A stretch of 39,423 bases of DNA from an uncultured Oscillospiraceae bacterium (lineage in GTDB: Bacteria > Bacillota > Clostridia > Oscillospirales > Oscillospiraceae): the NCBI GenBank assembly GCA_947600025.1, contig CANQFY010000011.1, positions 1 to 39,423 on the forward strand. The letters run 5' to 3'. The notes under the pieces are model-generated. The model was not told the origin of the DNA. It saw nothing but the letters and a program-made list of their open reading frames with translations, and did no database searches. Each line of letters starts with the position of its first letter. The stretch's first letter is position 1. The position numbers and the translations under genes were made by a program. Shown here piece by piece: positions 6,977 to 15,599 of the stretch.

Positions 6977-9310
6977 ATGAGCTATAACTGTCTGAACATC
7001 CTGCGCTGGACGGAAGCGAAGCTGAAATATACCTACGACGTTTCCCTCCAAGAGGCTACGCCCCAGGAGCTTCACGAGGCACTGGGCGAGGCGGTGATGA
7101 TGGCCATCAGCGATAACTGGAGCACCAGCAAGCGTACCCGGATGCACCAGCGGAAGGCCTACTACATCTCCGCGGAGTATCTCATCGGCCGGCTGGTGTA
7201 CAGCAATCTCTATAACCTGGGCATTTTGGACGAGATGAAGCAGATTTTTGCCGAGCGGGGGGTGGATCTGGCGATCCTGGAGGATATCGAGGATGCCGCC
7301 CTGGGCAACGGCGGCCTGGGCCGTCTGGCGGCCTGCTTCCTGGACTCCGCCGCCAGCACCAATATCCCCCTGTCCGGCTATGGCCTCCGGTATCGCTTCG
7401 GCCTGTTTAAGCAGAGCTTCGACACCGAGGGGGGCCAGAGCGAGAGCGCCGACGATTGGACCAAGTACGGTGACCCCTGGTCCTACCGCCGCTACAACCA
7501 TACCGTCAAGGTCTCCTTCCCGGACCATACCGTTCTCGCGGTGCCCTACGACGTGCCCATCATTGGCTACGGCACCCAGAATATCAACACCCTTCGCCTC
7601 TGGCAGTGCGAGGCGGAGGAGGAGCTGGACTTCAACGCCTTCAATGAGCAGGACTATCAGCGGGCCCTGACCCAGAAGAACAAGGCCGAGGACATCACCC
7701 GGGTGTTGTACCCCAACGACTCCACCTTGGAAGGTAAGCGTCTGCGGATCAAGCAGCAATATGTGCTGTCCTCCGCTTCCTTGCAGGACATGATGCGTAC
7801 CTACAAGGCCAGCCATGGCAACGATCTGAGCCATTTCGCGGAGTTTTACGCCGTGCAGCTCAACGATACCCATCCGGCCATGTCCATCCCGGAGCTGATC
7901 CGGCTGCTGATGCTGGAGGGCATGGGCTTTGAGCAGGCCTTCGCCATCGCCCAGCAGACCTTCTCCTATACCAACCACACAGTCATGGGCGAGGCTTTGG
8001 AGAAGTGGCCGCTGGATCTGCTGCGCAGCGTGGTACCGGAGATCGTGGACATCATTCTGCGCATCGACAGTAAACTCAAGGCGGAGCATCCGGGTCTGTT
8101 CATCGTCCGGGACAATACCGCTCATATGGCGAATCTGTCCGTCTATGTGGGTTCCTATGTCAACGGCGTGGCGGAGATCCACTCCAAGATCCTCCAGGAC
8201 GACCTGTTCCACGACTGGTATCAGATCTACCCCAACCGGTTCCAGAACAAGACCAACGGCGTCACGCCCCGCCGGTGGATGGGTCTGTGCAACCCAGAGC
8301 TGACCCAGCTCCTGCGCTACCGCATCGGCAACGATTTCCTGAAGGACCTGGACCAGCTGGAGAAGCTCAAGCCCATGATCAACGACGATATGGTTCGCCA
8401 GTTCAACGCCGTCAAGCGGGCGAAAAAGGAGCAGCTCTGCGCGGTGCTGGCCCAGCATGAGGGCATCCGGTTGAACCCCGACTTTATCTTTGACGTGCAG
8501 GTGAAGCGGCTCCACGAGTACAAGCGGCAGCTGCTCAACGCCCTGTCCATTGTGGACATTTACTTCCGCCTGAAGGACGGCAGCCTTACCGACTTCCAAC
8601 CCACGGTGTACCTCTTCGGCGCCAAGTCCGCCCCCGGCTATGTCCGGGCAAAGGCCATTATCCGCTATATCAACCGCGTTGCCAAGCTGGTCAACAACGA
8701 TCCGGCGGTGAACCATCTGTTGAAGGTGGTCTTTGTGCAGAACTACAACTGCTCCTATGCCGAGCATATCATTCCCGCCGCCGACATCTCTGAGCAGATC
8801 TCCCCGGCGGGCACCGAGGCCTCCGGCACCGGCAACATGAAGCTGATGATGAACGGCGCCGTGACCCTGGGCACCCTGGACGGGGCCAATGTGGAGATTG
8901 TCAAGGAGGCCGGCTGGGAGAACAACTATATCTTCGGCGCCACGGTGGAGCAGATCAACGCCTGCCGGGACAGCTACTATGCCCGGGGTATCTACGACAC
9001 CAATCCCCGGCTTCATCGGGCCATCGATACCCTGGTGGACGGCACCGTGCCGACGGACGAGGCCCAGCAGGAGCTGTACCACGCCCTTTTGGACGGCGCC
9101 AGCTGGCACAAGGCGGATCACTACTTCCTGCTGCTGGACTACCAAGCCTATCTGGACGCCAAGCTCCGGGCCAACAAGGACTATGCCGACCGGCTGGCCT
9201 TTGGCCGCAAGTGCCTGATGAACGTGGCCAGCTCCGCAAAATTCTCCTCCGACCGCACCATCCGGCAGTACGCCGAGGAGATCTGGCATATCAAACCCAC
9301 CCAGTACTGA
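6977..9310 (+). CDS. glgP: Glycogen/starch phosphorylase (GT35)
   Basis: 777-residue PLP-dependent enzyme releasing glucose-1-phosphate from glycogen or alpha-glucans. Family signatures include EDAALGNGGLGRLAACFLDS, KTNGVTPRRW, and the cofactor site GTGNMKLMMNGAV with PLP lysine K622. I chose the ATG at 6977, which follows GGGAG with 8-nt spacing; an in-frame ATG 15 nt upstream is less well placed. No other glycogen genes are adjacent, so it appears to be a single-gene unit with its own promoter and terminator. Together with the sugar-ABC ATPase and mutarotase nearby it points to carbohydrate storage and use. Glycogen and maltodextrin phosphorylase cannot be told apart with certainty by reading. 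Confidence 0.95.
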   Translation: MSYNCLNILRWTEAKLKYTYDVSLQEATPQELHEALGEAVMMAISDNWSTSKRTRMHQRKAYYISAEYLIGRLVYSNLYNLGILDEMKQIFAERGVDLAILEDIEDAALGNGGLGRLAACFLDSAASTNIPLSGYGLRYRFGLFKQSFDTEGGQSESADDWTKYGDPWSYRRYNHTVKVSFPDHTVLAVPYDVPIIGYGTQNINTLRLWQCEAEEELDFNAFNEQDYQRALTQKNKAEDITRVLYPNDSTLEGKRLRIKQQYVLSSASLQDMMRTYKASHGNDLSHFAEFYAVQLNDTHPAMSIPELIRLLMLEGMGFEQAFAIAQQTFSYTNHTVMGEALEKWPLDLLRSVVPEIVDIILRIDSKLKAEHPGLFIVRDNTAHMANLSVYVGSYVNGVAEIHSKILQDDLFHDWYQIYPNRFQNKTNGVTPRRWMGLCNPELTQLLRYRIGNDFLKDLDQLEKLKPMINDDMVRQFNAVKRAKKEQLCAVLAQHEGIRLNPDFIFDVQVKRLHEYKRQLLNALSIVDIYFRLKDGSLTDFQPTVYLFGAKSAPGYVRAKAIIRYINRVAKLVNNDPAVNHLLKVVFVQNYNCSYAEHIIPAADISEQISPAGTEASGTGNMKLMMNGAVTLGTLDGANVEIVKEAGWENNYIFGATVEQINACRDSYYARGIYDTNPRLHRAIDTLVDGTVPTDEAQQELYHALLDGASWHKADHYFLLLDYQAYLDAKLRANKDYADRLAFGRKCLMNVASSAKFSSDRTIRQYAEEIWHIKPTQY

Positions 9311-9314
9311 GATT

Positions 9315-9349
9315 TTTCCCCGCTTCCTGCCGGAAGCGGGGAAATTTTT
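9315..9349 (+). terminator. Terminator of glgP
   Basis: TTTCCCCGCTTC (9315-9326) pairs with GAAGCGGGGAAA (9333-9344) and is followed by five Ts. Confidence 0.92.
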
Positions 9350-9371
9350 GCCTCGGGGGAAAGGGACCCCC

Positions 9372-9404
9372 CAAAATTGCCGCCCGGCCAATTTGGCCGG
9401 GCGG
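9372..9404 (-). terminator. Terminator of the convergent cysteine-rich gene
   Basis: CCGCCCGGCC (9380-9389) pairs with GGCCGGGCGG (9395-9404) around AATTT, 8 bp past the stop at 9412. On the minus strand it is followed by CAATTTTG, a short T-run. Confidence 0.75.
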
Positions 9405-9411
9405 TGGGTCT

Positions 9412-10263
9412 TTATAGGGTCTGGTAGCCGCAGCCGCAGTTGGGGGTGTCCTCCCCGCCGCCGTGCTGGTTCTGATCGCATCCTTTGGGAGTGAACTGTC
9501 CCGTGGGGAAGGGGATGCGGCTGAACATCTCGCAGGGGTCCTCGGCGCAGCCCGGGGAGTCGCAGCATTCCTTGGTGGGTATGCTGTAATCCAGCACCGG
9601 TACCACCAGCTGAGCGTCCCGCTCCAGGCGAATAATGGAGAATTGGCCCAGGGTGACGAACAGGCGTCTCCGCTCCCCGGAGACCACCAGCTCCTCGTCA
9701 AACATCCGGCTGATGGCGCTGGGAATCTGCACCGTTGTGGTTTCCTGGCAGGGGCAATCGCAGACATCCCGCACCTTGGAGCTGAGGACCATGGGATCCA
9801 GCACCTCCACCACAGCGGTGGGCAGGTTGGTGCTGTACCGGGTCAGGCCATCCAGATCGCCAATGCGGGTATCGCTGGTGAAGATGTGGGCCCGGCTCTC
9901 CTCGCCGCAGAGGACAGCCCGCTTGGAGAATACCGCCAGACCGTAGAGGGAGGCGGGCCGGCCGCTACCGATCACCGCGTCCGCCAGGATCCGGTAGTAG
10001 AAGGTCACGTCCACGCAGTAGTGGTTCCGGTCGAAGGCTACCGGCTCCACATCAATATAGGTGTACAGCAGATCCGCGCACCGGACCCGAGCGCCGGCGG
10101 CGGAGTCCAGTACGGTTTGGGAACCGCTGGTCAGATAGACCCGCAGATCCTCGATGCAGTCCTTGTCCCGGCAGCTGTCCGTGATCTTTTGCGTATGGAT
10201 GGACATCGTGTCCCGCGGATTGTCTGACCTGCACCGCGAGACATCCTGAGTTTGCTCTGGCAT
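9412..10263 (-). CDS. Cysteine-rich conserved clostridial protein of unknown function
   Basis: 283-residue protein without signal peptide or membrane segments. Near the N-terminus it has ITDSCRDKDCIEDLRVYLT, and it ends in a Cys/Gly-rich tail (KECCDSPGCAEDPC, PNCGCGYQTL); a CDCPC motif sits mid-protein. The middle part reads like a compact beta-rich domain (YIDVEPVAF, YCVDVTFYYRI). From memory, similar proteins are widespread among spore-forming Clostridia without assigned function. Cysteine clusters of this kind occur in spore coat proteins, so a coat role is a guess worth testing. The start at 10263 has GGGAGG with an 8-nt gap. An inverted repeat lies just upstream and no strong sigma-A promoter is visible, which would fit a sporulation sigma factor but does not prove one. 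Confidence 0.75.
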   Translation of the reverse strand: MPEQTQDVSRCRSDNPRDTMSIHTQKITDSCRDKDCIEDLRVYLTSGSQTVLDSAAGARVRCADLLYTYIDVEPVAFDRNHYCVDVTFYYRILADAVIGSGRPASLYGLAVFSKRAVLCGEESRAHIFTSDTRIGDLDGLTRYSTNLPTAVVEVLDPMVLSSKVRDVCDCPCQETTTVQIPSAISRMFDEELVVSGERRRLFVTLGQFSIIRLERDAQLVVPVLDYSIPTKECCDSPGCAEDPCEMFSRIPFPTGQFTPKGCDQNQHGGGEDTPNCGCGYQTL

Positions 10264-10289
10264 GAAAAAAACCTCCCGATGGTTGATGC

Positions 10290-10315
10290 ATAAGCGAGAG
10301 AAGAAAGTCGCTTAT
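10290..10315 (-). repeat. Perfect inverted repeat upstream of the cysteine-rich gene
   Basis: ATAAGCGA (10290-10297) and TCGCTTAT (10308-10315) are exact complements separated by 10 bp, 27 bp upstream of the start codon. It is either an operator or a leader hairpin. CATAAACT-like sequence further upstream on the minus strand faintly resembles sporulation -10 elements. Confidence 0.5.
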
Positions 10316-10388
10316 AAGACAGTTTATGCGGGGGGCACCAGACTGTGCCAGGCAAAAGGGGCCGCGGATGCCCGCCGGGAGGAAAAAG

Positions 10389-11384
10389 TCAGGCGAAGGA
10401 GTAGAGGGTCTGGCTTCGGTAGGTTTTCCCAATGCTCTGGGGCCAATGGGGATGATGGACAAAGTCGGGATAGAACTGAGGCTCCAGGGCGACGGCGCTG
10501 TGGGGTGGGTAGGAAATGCCCCCCTTGCCGGTATCCCGGAGGCTGTTCGCGGTATAGACCTGGATGCCGGGGCAGTCGGTGGTCAGGGTCATGGTTCGGC
10601 CGGAGTGGGGGTCTGTCAGCCGCACCGCGCCCGTCAGAGCAAAATCGTGATCCAGGCCGGAGGATAGAGGCGGATAGTCCGACGCCGCCAGCACCTCCCG
10701 GAGGGCCCTGGGGGCGTTTAGATCCATGGGAGTGCCCGCCACAGGCCGTTCCTCTCCGGTGGGGATGGAGAAAGCGTCCGTGGGATGGAAAAATTTGGCC
10801 GGAAGGGTCAAAAGCTGATCCATGGCAAGCTCCGGCCGGTCCTGGCCCGCCAGGTTAAAATAGCTGTGGTTGGTCAGGTTGAATACCGTGTTCCGGTCGC
10901 TCTCCCCTCGGTAGGTGATCCGCAGGGCCCTAGGCGGTTCCAGGGCGTAGGTGACCCGAATGGTGGCGTTTCCCGGAAAGCCCTGGTCCCCGTGGGGGCT
11001 CTGGAGGCGGAAGGTGACGCTACTTTCCGTCAGGGTCTCCACCTGCCAGAGCCGGAAGGAATAGCCCTCCGGGCCGCTGTGGAGGCTGTTGGGCCCTTCG
11101 TTGGCCGGTAGGCGGACTTCCACTCCGTCCAGAAGAAAGGCCGCCCCCCCGATCCGATTGGCGTTGCGCCCCACTGTGGCCCCCAGATAGCCTGTGCCCC
11201 GGGCATAGCCTGAAACCTGGTCGTAGCCCAGCACCACGTCCTCCGTCGTTCCACCGGCGTCGGGGACCAGGAGCCGGACCAGGGTGGCGCCGAAGTCCGT
11301 GATCTGAGCGGTCAGACCAAAGCCGGTCAGGGTGTACAGCCGCGCCTGGGAGCCGTCTTCCAGGCGGCCAAAGAATGTTGTCAT
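10389..11384 (-). CDS. galM: Aldose 1-epimerase (galactose mutarotase)
   Basis: 331-residue enzyme interconverting alpha and beta anomers of galactose or glucose in the cytoplasm. Catalytic residues expected for GalM are present: H102 in SLHSGPEGY, H173 in LTNHSYFNL, and base E301 in VALEPQFYPD. NRIGG and the SSGLDHDF region are typical. The start has GGAG upstream. It is read away from nrdD, and no other Leloir-pathway gene (galK, galT, galE) is adjacent, so the exact sugar and pathway remain open. The cysteine-rich gene downstream on the same strand lies 125 bp away and is probably a separate unit. Confidence 0.92.
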   Translation of the reverse strand: MTTFFGRLEDGSQARLYTLTGFGLTAQITDFGATLVRLLVPDAGGTTEDVVLGYDQVSGYARGTGYLGATVGRNANRIGGAAFLLDGVEVRLPANEGPNSLHSGPEGYSFRLWQVETLTESSVTFRLQSPHGDQGFPGNATIRVTYALEPPRALRITYRGESDRNTVFNLTNHSYFNLAGQDRPELAMDQLLTLPAKFFHPTDAFSIPTGEERPVAGTPMDLNAPRALREVLAASDYPPLSSGLDHDFALTGAVRLTDPHSGRTMTLTTDCPGIQVYTANSLRDTGKGGISYPPHSAVALEPQFYPDFVHHPHWPQSIGKTYRSQTLYSFA

Positions 11385-11515
11385 AGGATCCGCTCCTTTT
11401 CGTTTTTTTCATTTTAACAGAACGAATGGGTTTTTGCAACCTCTTCGCCGCCATTTCTACGGCGGGCGGACAAAATCGGGGAAAAATCTTTACATCTGAG
11501 ATTTTTCTCCGGGAG

Positions 11516-11563
11516 CAACAATATTTTGTGATTGCCACTTGACAAAGCCACAAGATGTAGTAT
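11516..11563 (+). promoter_or_regulatory. Probable NrdR operator: two NrdR-box-like sites 32 bp apart
   Basis: Sites at 11516-11531 (CAACAATATTTTGTGA) and 11548-11563 (CCACAAGATGTAGTAT) match the remembered NrdR consensus ACACAATATATTGTGT at 12 and 11 of 16 positions. Their starts are 32 bp apart, three helical turns, the phasing known for paired NrdR boxes. The second site overlaps the -10 of the nrdD promoter, as expected for a repressor. nrdR itself is not in the window. Confidence 0.6.
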
Positions 11564-11566
11564 AAT
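11539..11566 (+). promoter_or_regulatory. Sigma-A promoter of nrdD
   Basis: TTGACA (11539-11544), 16-bp spacer, TATAAT (11561-11566); both hexamers are perfect. A strong AAAGGAGG site precedes the ATG at 11620. Confidence 0.88.
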
Positions 11567-11619
11567 TATCCTTGCACGGTCGCCGCAAATCCAGCCGCGC
11601 ACAAAGGAGGACTCTACCA

Positions 11620-13842
11620 ATGAAAATTATCAAACGCAATGGCGCTGAGGTTGTATTCGACATAGAGAAAATCGTGATGGCCATTACCAAGGCCAACAAC
11701 GCCGCCGAAGAAAGCTACCGCATGACCCCCCTGCAGATCCAGCGCATCGCGGAGAACGTGAAAATCAGCTGCGAGGAGATGGGCCGCAGCCCCTCTGTGG
11801 AGGAGATCCAGGACTTGGTGGAGAAATCCATCATGGCCCATGGCGCCTTTGAGGTGGCCAAGGAGTATATCACCTACCGCTATACCCGCAGTCTGCTCCG
11901 CCAGTCCAACACCACCGACGACCGGATCCTGAGCCTCATCGAGTGCAACAACGAGGAGGTCAAGCAGGAGAACGCCAACAAGAATCCCACCATCAACGCG
12001 GTCCAGCGGGACTACATGGCCGGGGAGGTGTCCAAGGACATCACCCGCCGGATCCTGTTGCCGGCGGACGTGGTGGCCGCCCACGAGGCGGGCATCATCC
12101 ACTTCCACGACGCGGATTACTATGCCCAGCACATGCACAACTGTGATCTGGTGAATCTGGAGGATATGCTGCAAAACGGCACCGTCATCTCCGGCACCCT
12201 GATCGAGAAGCCCCATTCCTTCTCCACCGCCTGCAATATTGCCACCCAGATCATTGCCCAGGTGGCCTCCAACCAATACGGCGGCCAGTCCATCAGCCTG
12301 ACCCATCTGGCCCCCTTTGTCCAGGTCAGCCGGGAGAAGATCCGCCGCACTGTGGAAAAAGAGATGGAGGCGTTCCATATCCGTCCCGATGAGGAGGCCG
12401 TCTCCCGGGTGGTGGAGGAGCGGCTCCGGGACGAGGTCCGCCGGGGCGTTCAGACCATCCAGTACCAGGTGGTGACCTTGATGACCACCAACGGGCAGGC
12501 ACCCTTCATCACCGTGTTCATGTACCTGGGTGAGGCCAAGGATGAGCGGGAGAAGAAGGACCTGGCCATGATCATCGAGGAGATGCTCCGCCAGCGCTAC
12601 GAGGGTGTGAAGAATGAAAAGGGCGTGTGGGTCACCCCCGCCTTCCCCAAGCTGATCTACGTCCTGGAGGAGGACAATGTGGCCGAGGGCACCCCCTACT
12701 TCTACCTGACCCGCCTGGCCGCCCAGTGTACCGCCAAGCGGATGGTCCCCGACTATATCAGCGCTAAGAAGATGCGGGAATACAAGCTCAGCAAGGGCGA
12801 GACGCCGGGCCACGGCGATGTGTACACCTGCATGGGCTGCCGCAGTTTCCTGACCCCCGACCGCTCCGGCAACGGCTGGGACAACGTGGCCAACGCGCAA
12901 AACTATGAGCCCGGCAAGCCCAAATACTACGGTCGGTTCAACCAGGGTGTGGTGACCATCAACCTGGTGGACGTGGCGCTGTCCTCCGGCCGGGATATGG
13001 ACAAGTTTTGGCAGATCTTCGACGAGCGGCTGGACCTGTGCTACCGGGCCCTGCTGTGCCGCCACGAGCGGCTGAAGGGGACGCTGTCCGACGCCGCTCC
13101 TATTTTGTGGCAGTATGGCGCTTTGGCCCGGCTTCCCAAGGGGGAGCCCATCGACAAGCTCCTCTACGGCGGCTATTCCACCATCTCCCTGGGCTACGCG
13201 GGGCTGTATGAGTGCGTCAAGTATATGACTGGCAAATCCCACACGGACCCGGAGGCCAAGCCCTTTGCCCTGTCCGTCATGCAGCACATGAACGACGCCT
13301 GCCAGACCTGGAAGGCCCGGCACAACATCGATTTCTCCCTTTACGGCACGCCGTTGGAATCCACCACCTATAAATTTGCCAAGTGCCTGCAAAAGCGGTT
13401 CGGCATCATCCCCGGCATTACGGACAAGAGCTATATCACCAATTCCTACCATGTCCACGTCACCGAGGAGATTGACGCCTTCACCAAACTGGCCTTTGAG
13501 GCGGAGTTCCAGCAGCTCAGCCCCGGCGGCGCCATCAGCTATGTAGAGGTGCCGGATATGCAGAACAATATCGATGCCGTGCTGGAGGTCATGCGGTTTA
13601 TCTACGACAATATCATGTATGCCGAGCTGAACACCAAGTCCGACTACTGCCAGGTCTGCGGCTATGATGGCGAGATCAGCATTGAGGAAGAGGACGGCAA
13701 GCTGGTGTGGGTATGCCCCCAGTGCGGCAACCATGACCAGAGCAAAATGAACGTGGCCCGCCGGACCTGCGGCTATATCGGCACCCAGTTCTGGAACCAG
13801 GGCCGAACCCAGGAGATCAAGGATCGGGTCCTGCATCTGTAA
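11620..13842 (+). CDS. nrdD: Anaerobic ribonucleoside-triphosphate reductase (class III)
   Basis: 740-residue glycyl-radical enzyme making deoxyribonucleotides without oxygen. The N-terminal 90 residues are an ATP-cone allosteric domain (MKIIKRNGAEVVFDIEKIV). Active-site cysteine motifs MHNCDLVNL and YTCMGCRSF are present, followed by a zinc-binding pair CQVCG/CPQCG near 690 and the C-terminal glycyl-radical loop RTCGYIGTQFW with G718. Length and order are normal. The activase gene nrdG usually lies next door but is absent here and must be elsewhere. The promoter carries a probable NrdR operator pair. The enzyme implies anaerobic growth. Confidence 0.96.
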   Translation: MKIIKRNGAEVVFDIEKIVMAITKANNAAEESYRMTPLQIQRIAENVKISCEEMGRSPSVEEIQDLVEKSIMAHGAFEVAKEYITYRYTRSLLRQSNTTDDRILSLIECNNEEVKQENANKNPTINAVQRDYMAGEVSKDITRRILLPADVVAAHEAGIIHFHDADYYAQHMHNCDLVNLEDMLQNGTVISGTLIEKPHSFSTACNIATQIIAQVASNQYGGQSISLTHLAPFVQVSREKIRRTVEKEMEAFHIRPDEEAVSRVVEERLRDEVRRGVQTIQYQVVTLMTTNGQAPFITVFMYLGEAKDEREKKDLAMIIEEMLRQRYEGVKNEKGVWVTPAFPKLIYVLEEDNVAEGTPYFYLTRLAAQCTAKRMVPDYISAKKMREYKLSKGETPGHGDVYTCMGCRSFLTPDRSGNGWDNVANAQNYEPGKPKYYGRFNQGVVTINLVDVALSSGRDMDKFWQIFDERLDLCYRALLCRHERLKGTLSDAAPILWQYGALARLPKGEPIDKLLYGGYSTISLGYAGLYECVKYMTGKSHTDPEAKPFALSVMQHMNDACQTWKARHNIDFSLYGTPLESTTYKFAKCLQKRFGIIPGITDKSYITNSYHVHVTEEIDAFTKLAFEAEFQQLSPGGAISYVEVPDMQNNIDAVLEVMRFIYDNIMYAELNTKSDYCQVCGYDGEISIEEEDGKLVWVCPQCGNHDQSKMNVARRTCGYIGTQFWNQGRTQEIKDRVLHL

Positions 13843-13855
13843 AGAGAATCAAATC

Positions 13856-13883
13856 GGGCCGGGCGCTTCACGTCCGGCCCCTT
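13856..13883 (+). terminator. Weak terminator between nrdD and the acetyltransferase gene
   Basis: A 10-bp stem (13856-13865 with 13871-13880, one G-U pair) is followed only by CTTTG, so readthrough into the next gene is likely. Confidence 0.55.
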
Positions 13884-13906
13884 TGCGTGGGAAAGGGGAG
13901 AGAAGT

Positions 13907-14482
13907 ATGCGGATCGAATACCGAGATATCGTATTGCGGGACTGCCGGGAGGAGGACATCGAAGACGAGCTGCGCTGGATGAACGCCCAGACCCAGTGGA
14001 TGGACGAGGACACGCCCTGGGAGCGGGCGGAGCCGGTGGACCCGGCCTTTCTGCGGGAGGAGATGCTGGACATGATCCGGGACGCCGCCGCCAACGACCG
14101 GCGCTCCCGGCTGGAGATCCTGGTAGGGGACCGGCATGTGGGCTTCGTCTGTGCCTATCCCTTTGCCACCGCCGACCTGGCGGCTCGGACCGGGGCGGCG
14201 GCCACAGGCCTGGCCCTGGGCATCGAGCTGTGCGAGCCGGAATACTGGGGCAGGGGCTACGGCACCCAGGCACTGGCCGCCTGGACCCGCTACTGCCTGG
14301 ATCAAGGGGCGACCCACCTGTTTCTGGAGACCTGGTCCGGCAACCGCCGGATGATGGGCTGCGCCGAGAAGCTGGGTTATTCCGTCTGCCTCCGGGAGAT
14401 CGGCGCCAGGACCGTCAACGGCAGATCCTGGGACGCTCTGACCTACGCTCTGGACATCGGCGGATTTAACGCGGTGTATTGA
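13907..14482 (+). CDS. GNAT-family N-acetyltransferase (RimJ/RimL-like)
   Basis: 191-residue acetyltransferase of the RimJ/RimL-like branch. The acetyl-CoA-binding motif is seen in EYWGRGYGTQALAAWTRYCLD, and the C-terminal part has NRRMMGCAEKLGY. The protein begins MRIEYRDIVLRDCREEDIEDELRWM, typical of this branch. The ATG at 13907 follows GGGGAG with a 6-nt gap. The substrate could be an amino acid, a protein N-terminus or an antibiotic and cannot be read from the sequence. It may be partly cotranscribed with nrdD because the hairpin between them is weak; no functional link is evident. Confidence 0.85.
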   Translation: MRIEYRDIVLRDCREEDIEDELRWMNAQTQWMDEDTPWERAEPVDPAFLREEMLDMIRDAAANDRRSRLEILVGDRHVGFVCAYPFATADLAARTGAAATGLALGIELCEPEYWGRGYGTQALAAWTRYCLDQGATHLFLETWSGNRRMMGCAEKLGYSVCLREIGARTVNGRSWDALTYALDIGGFNAVY

Positions 14483-14490
14483 AAAGACTG

Positions 14491-14530
14491 ACCCCCTCCG
14501 GGCCCTCGACACCGAGGGCCCGGAGGGGGT
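14491..14530. terminator. Shared terminator of convergent genes
   Basis: A perfect 17-bp stem (14491-14507 with 14514-14530) around GACACC lies between the plus-strand acetyltransferase and the minus-strand operon. T-runs are short on both sides, but the stem is very strong. Confidence 0.75.
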
Positions 14531-14546
14531 TTCGCTTGCGAATGAC

Positions 14547-15599
14547 TTAATCCTGAGCCAGAAATTTTTCCCCGCATTTGGGGCAGGTAATCTGAATTTT
14601 ACCCTTGCCCTTGGGCACCCGGAGGGCGCGGCGGCACTTGGGGCAGGTAAAATAGTTGTAGGCCGAATCCTGGGGCTCGCCGGTGGGACGGGGCGGTTCT
14701 TGCTCCTTCGGCTTCTTGGAGGGCTTGGGCTCCTTTGGCGGCTTGGGCTGTTTCGGGGGCCGCTGCCCGGCGGAAAATGCCGGCATTTGGAACAGCGGGC
14801 GGCCCGGGAATTTTCCCATGACCATCTCCTGCCAAATAAATTGCCAAAGGAGCAGATAATCCAGCGGCAGGAGCAGCAGGAACAGCGTCTGCCAGGAGCC
14901 CATCAGGATAATGGCCAGCACGCTGGCGGCCAGGGCGATTCCCGTCCCCGCCAGGGCCCAGGAGCGGGCGTCCTGCTTTGCTTGCTCCACGGTCTGGGGG
15001 TCCGGGATTCCCTGATCGCAGTACCCCTTGTATTTTCGGCTGGCAAACAGAGCGGCGCATCCCACGATCAGCAGCAGCAATATCGGGGCCATCCGCAGCA
15101 GGGTCCCCACCAGGCTGATGACCAGCAGAATTCCCACCAGCGCCCACAGCTTGCCATAGAGATTGGGGTTGCTCTGTGGGACCTCGCCGCCGGAAGCGGA
15201 CTCCTGCCAGGGCCGCTCCGGCGGTTCCTGTTTTGCCCCGCCGGAATTTTTCAGAAGCAGCAGCATGGCTCCGCCGCCGGCGTGGTGCAGGGGGCATCCG
15301 GCCTCCACATGGCCCACGCAGCGCTCCGCTTTTTCGTCAGGGCCATTATAGATCCTGCCGTCGGCGGCGACCCGGCCCACGCAGCCGGACGCCCCGTCGG
15401 AACGGTAGATTTTGCCATCGGCGGTCACATAGCCGATGCTTGCCGCTTCCCCGGGTCCATAGATCTGCCCGTCGCCGGCCACACGGCCCACGCAGTGACC
15501 GGCCTCGGCGGTGGGATGGTCGTAGATCTGCCCGTCCGGGCCGGTGTGGCCCACGCAGCGGCCTAACTCCGCCGAGGGATGGTTGTAAACCCGGCTCAT
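14547..15599 (-). CDS. Repeat / four-helix membrane / zinc-ribbon protein of unknown function
   Basis: 350 residues with a modular layout. Residues 1-105 hold about five copies of a 19-24 residue unit with the core CVGxVxxDGxIY (CVGHTGPDGQIY, CVGRVAGDGQIY, IGYVTADGKIY, CVGRVAADGRIY, CVGHVEAGCPL). Four hydrophobic helices follow (about 152-168, 171-187, 214-233, 237-256), then a Pro/Lys-rich linker (280-310) and a C-terminal zinc ribbon with C319/C322 and C339/C342. I do not recognise the full arrangement. The start overlaps the lipase stop (ATGA) and has GGAGG upstream, so it is the third coupled gene of the operon. A role in sensing or scaffolding at the membrane is only a guess. Confidence 0.8.
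   Translation of the reverse strand: MSRVYNHPSAELGRCVGHTGPDGQIYDHPTAEAGHCVGRVAGDGQIYGPGEAASIGYVTADGKIYRSDGASGCVGRVAADGRIYNGPDEKAERCVGHVEAGCPLHHAGGGAMLLLLKNSGGAKQEPPERPWQESASGGEVPQSNPNLYGKLWALVGILLVISLVGTLLRMAPILLLLIVGCAALFASRKYKGYCDQGIPDPQTVEQAKQDARSWALAGTGIALAASVLAIILMGSWQTLFLLLLPLDYLLLWQFIWQEMVMGKFPGRPLFQMPAFSAGQRPPKQPKPPKEPKPSKKPKEQEPPRPTGEPQDSAYNYFTCPKCRRALRVPKGKGKIQITCPKCGEKFLAQD

Noticed and set aside
6839-9568. Very long open frame opposite glgP
   Set aside because: GC-rich codon structure of glgP keeps the antisense frame open; no motif or ribosome binding site supports it.
11614-13836. Long open frame opposite nrdD
   Set aside because: Antisense shadow of nrdD with low-complexity, His/Leu/Val-rich composition and no start signal.
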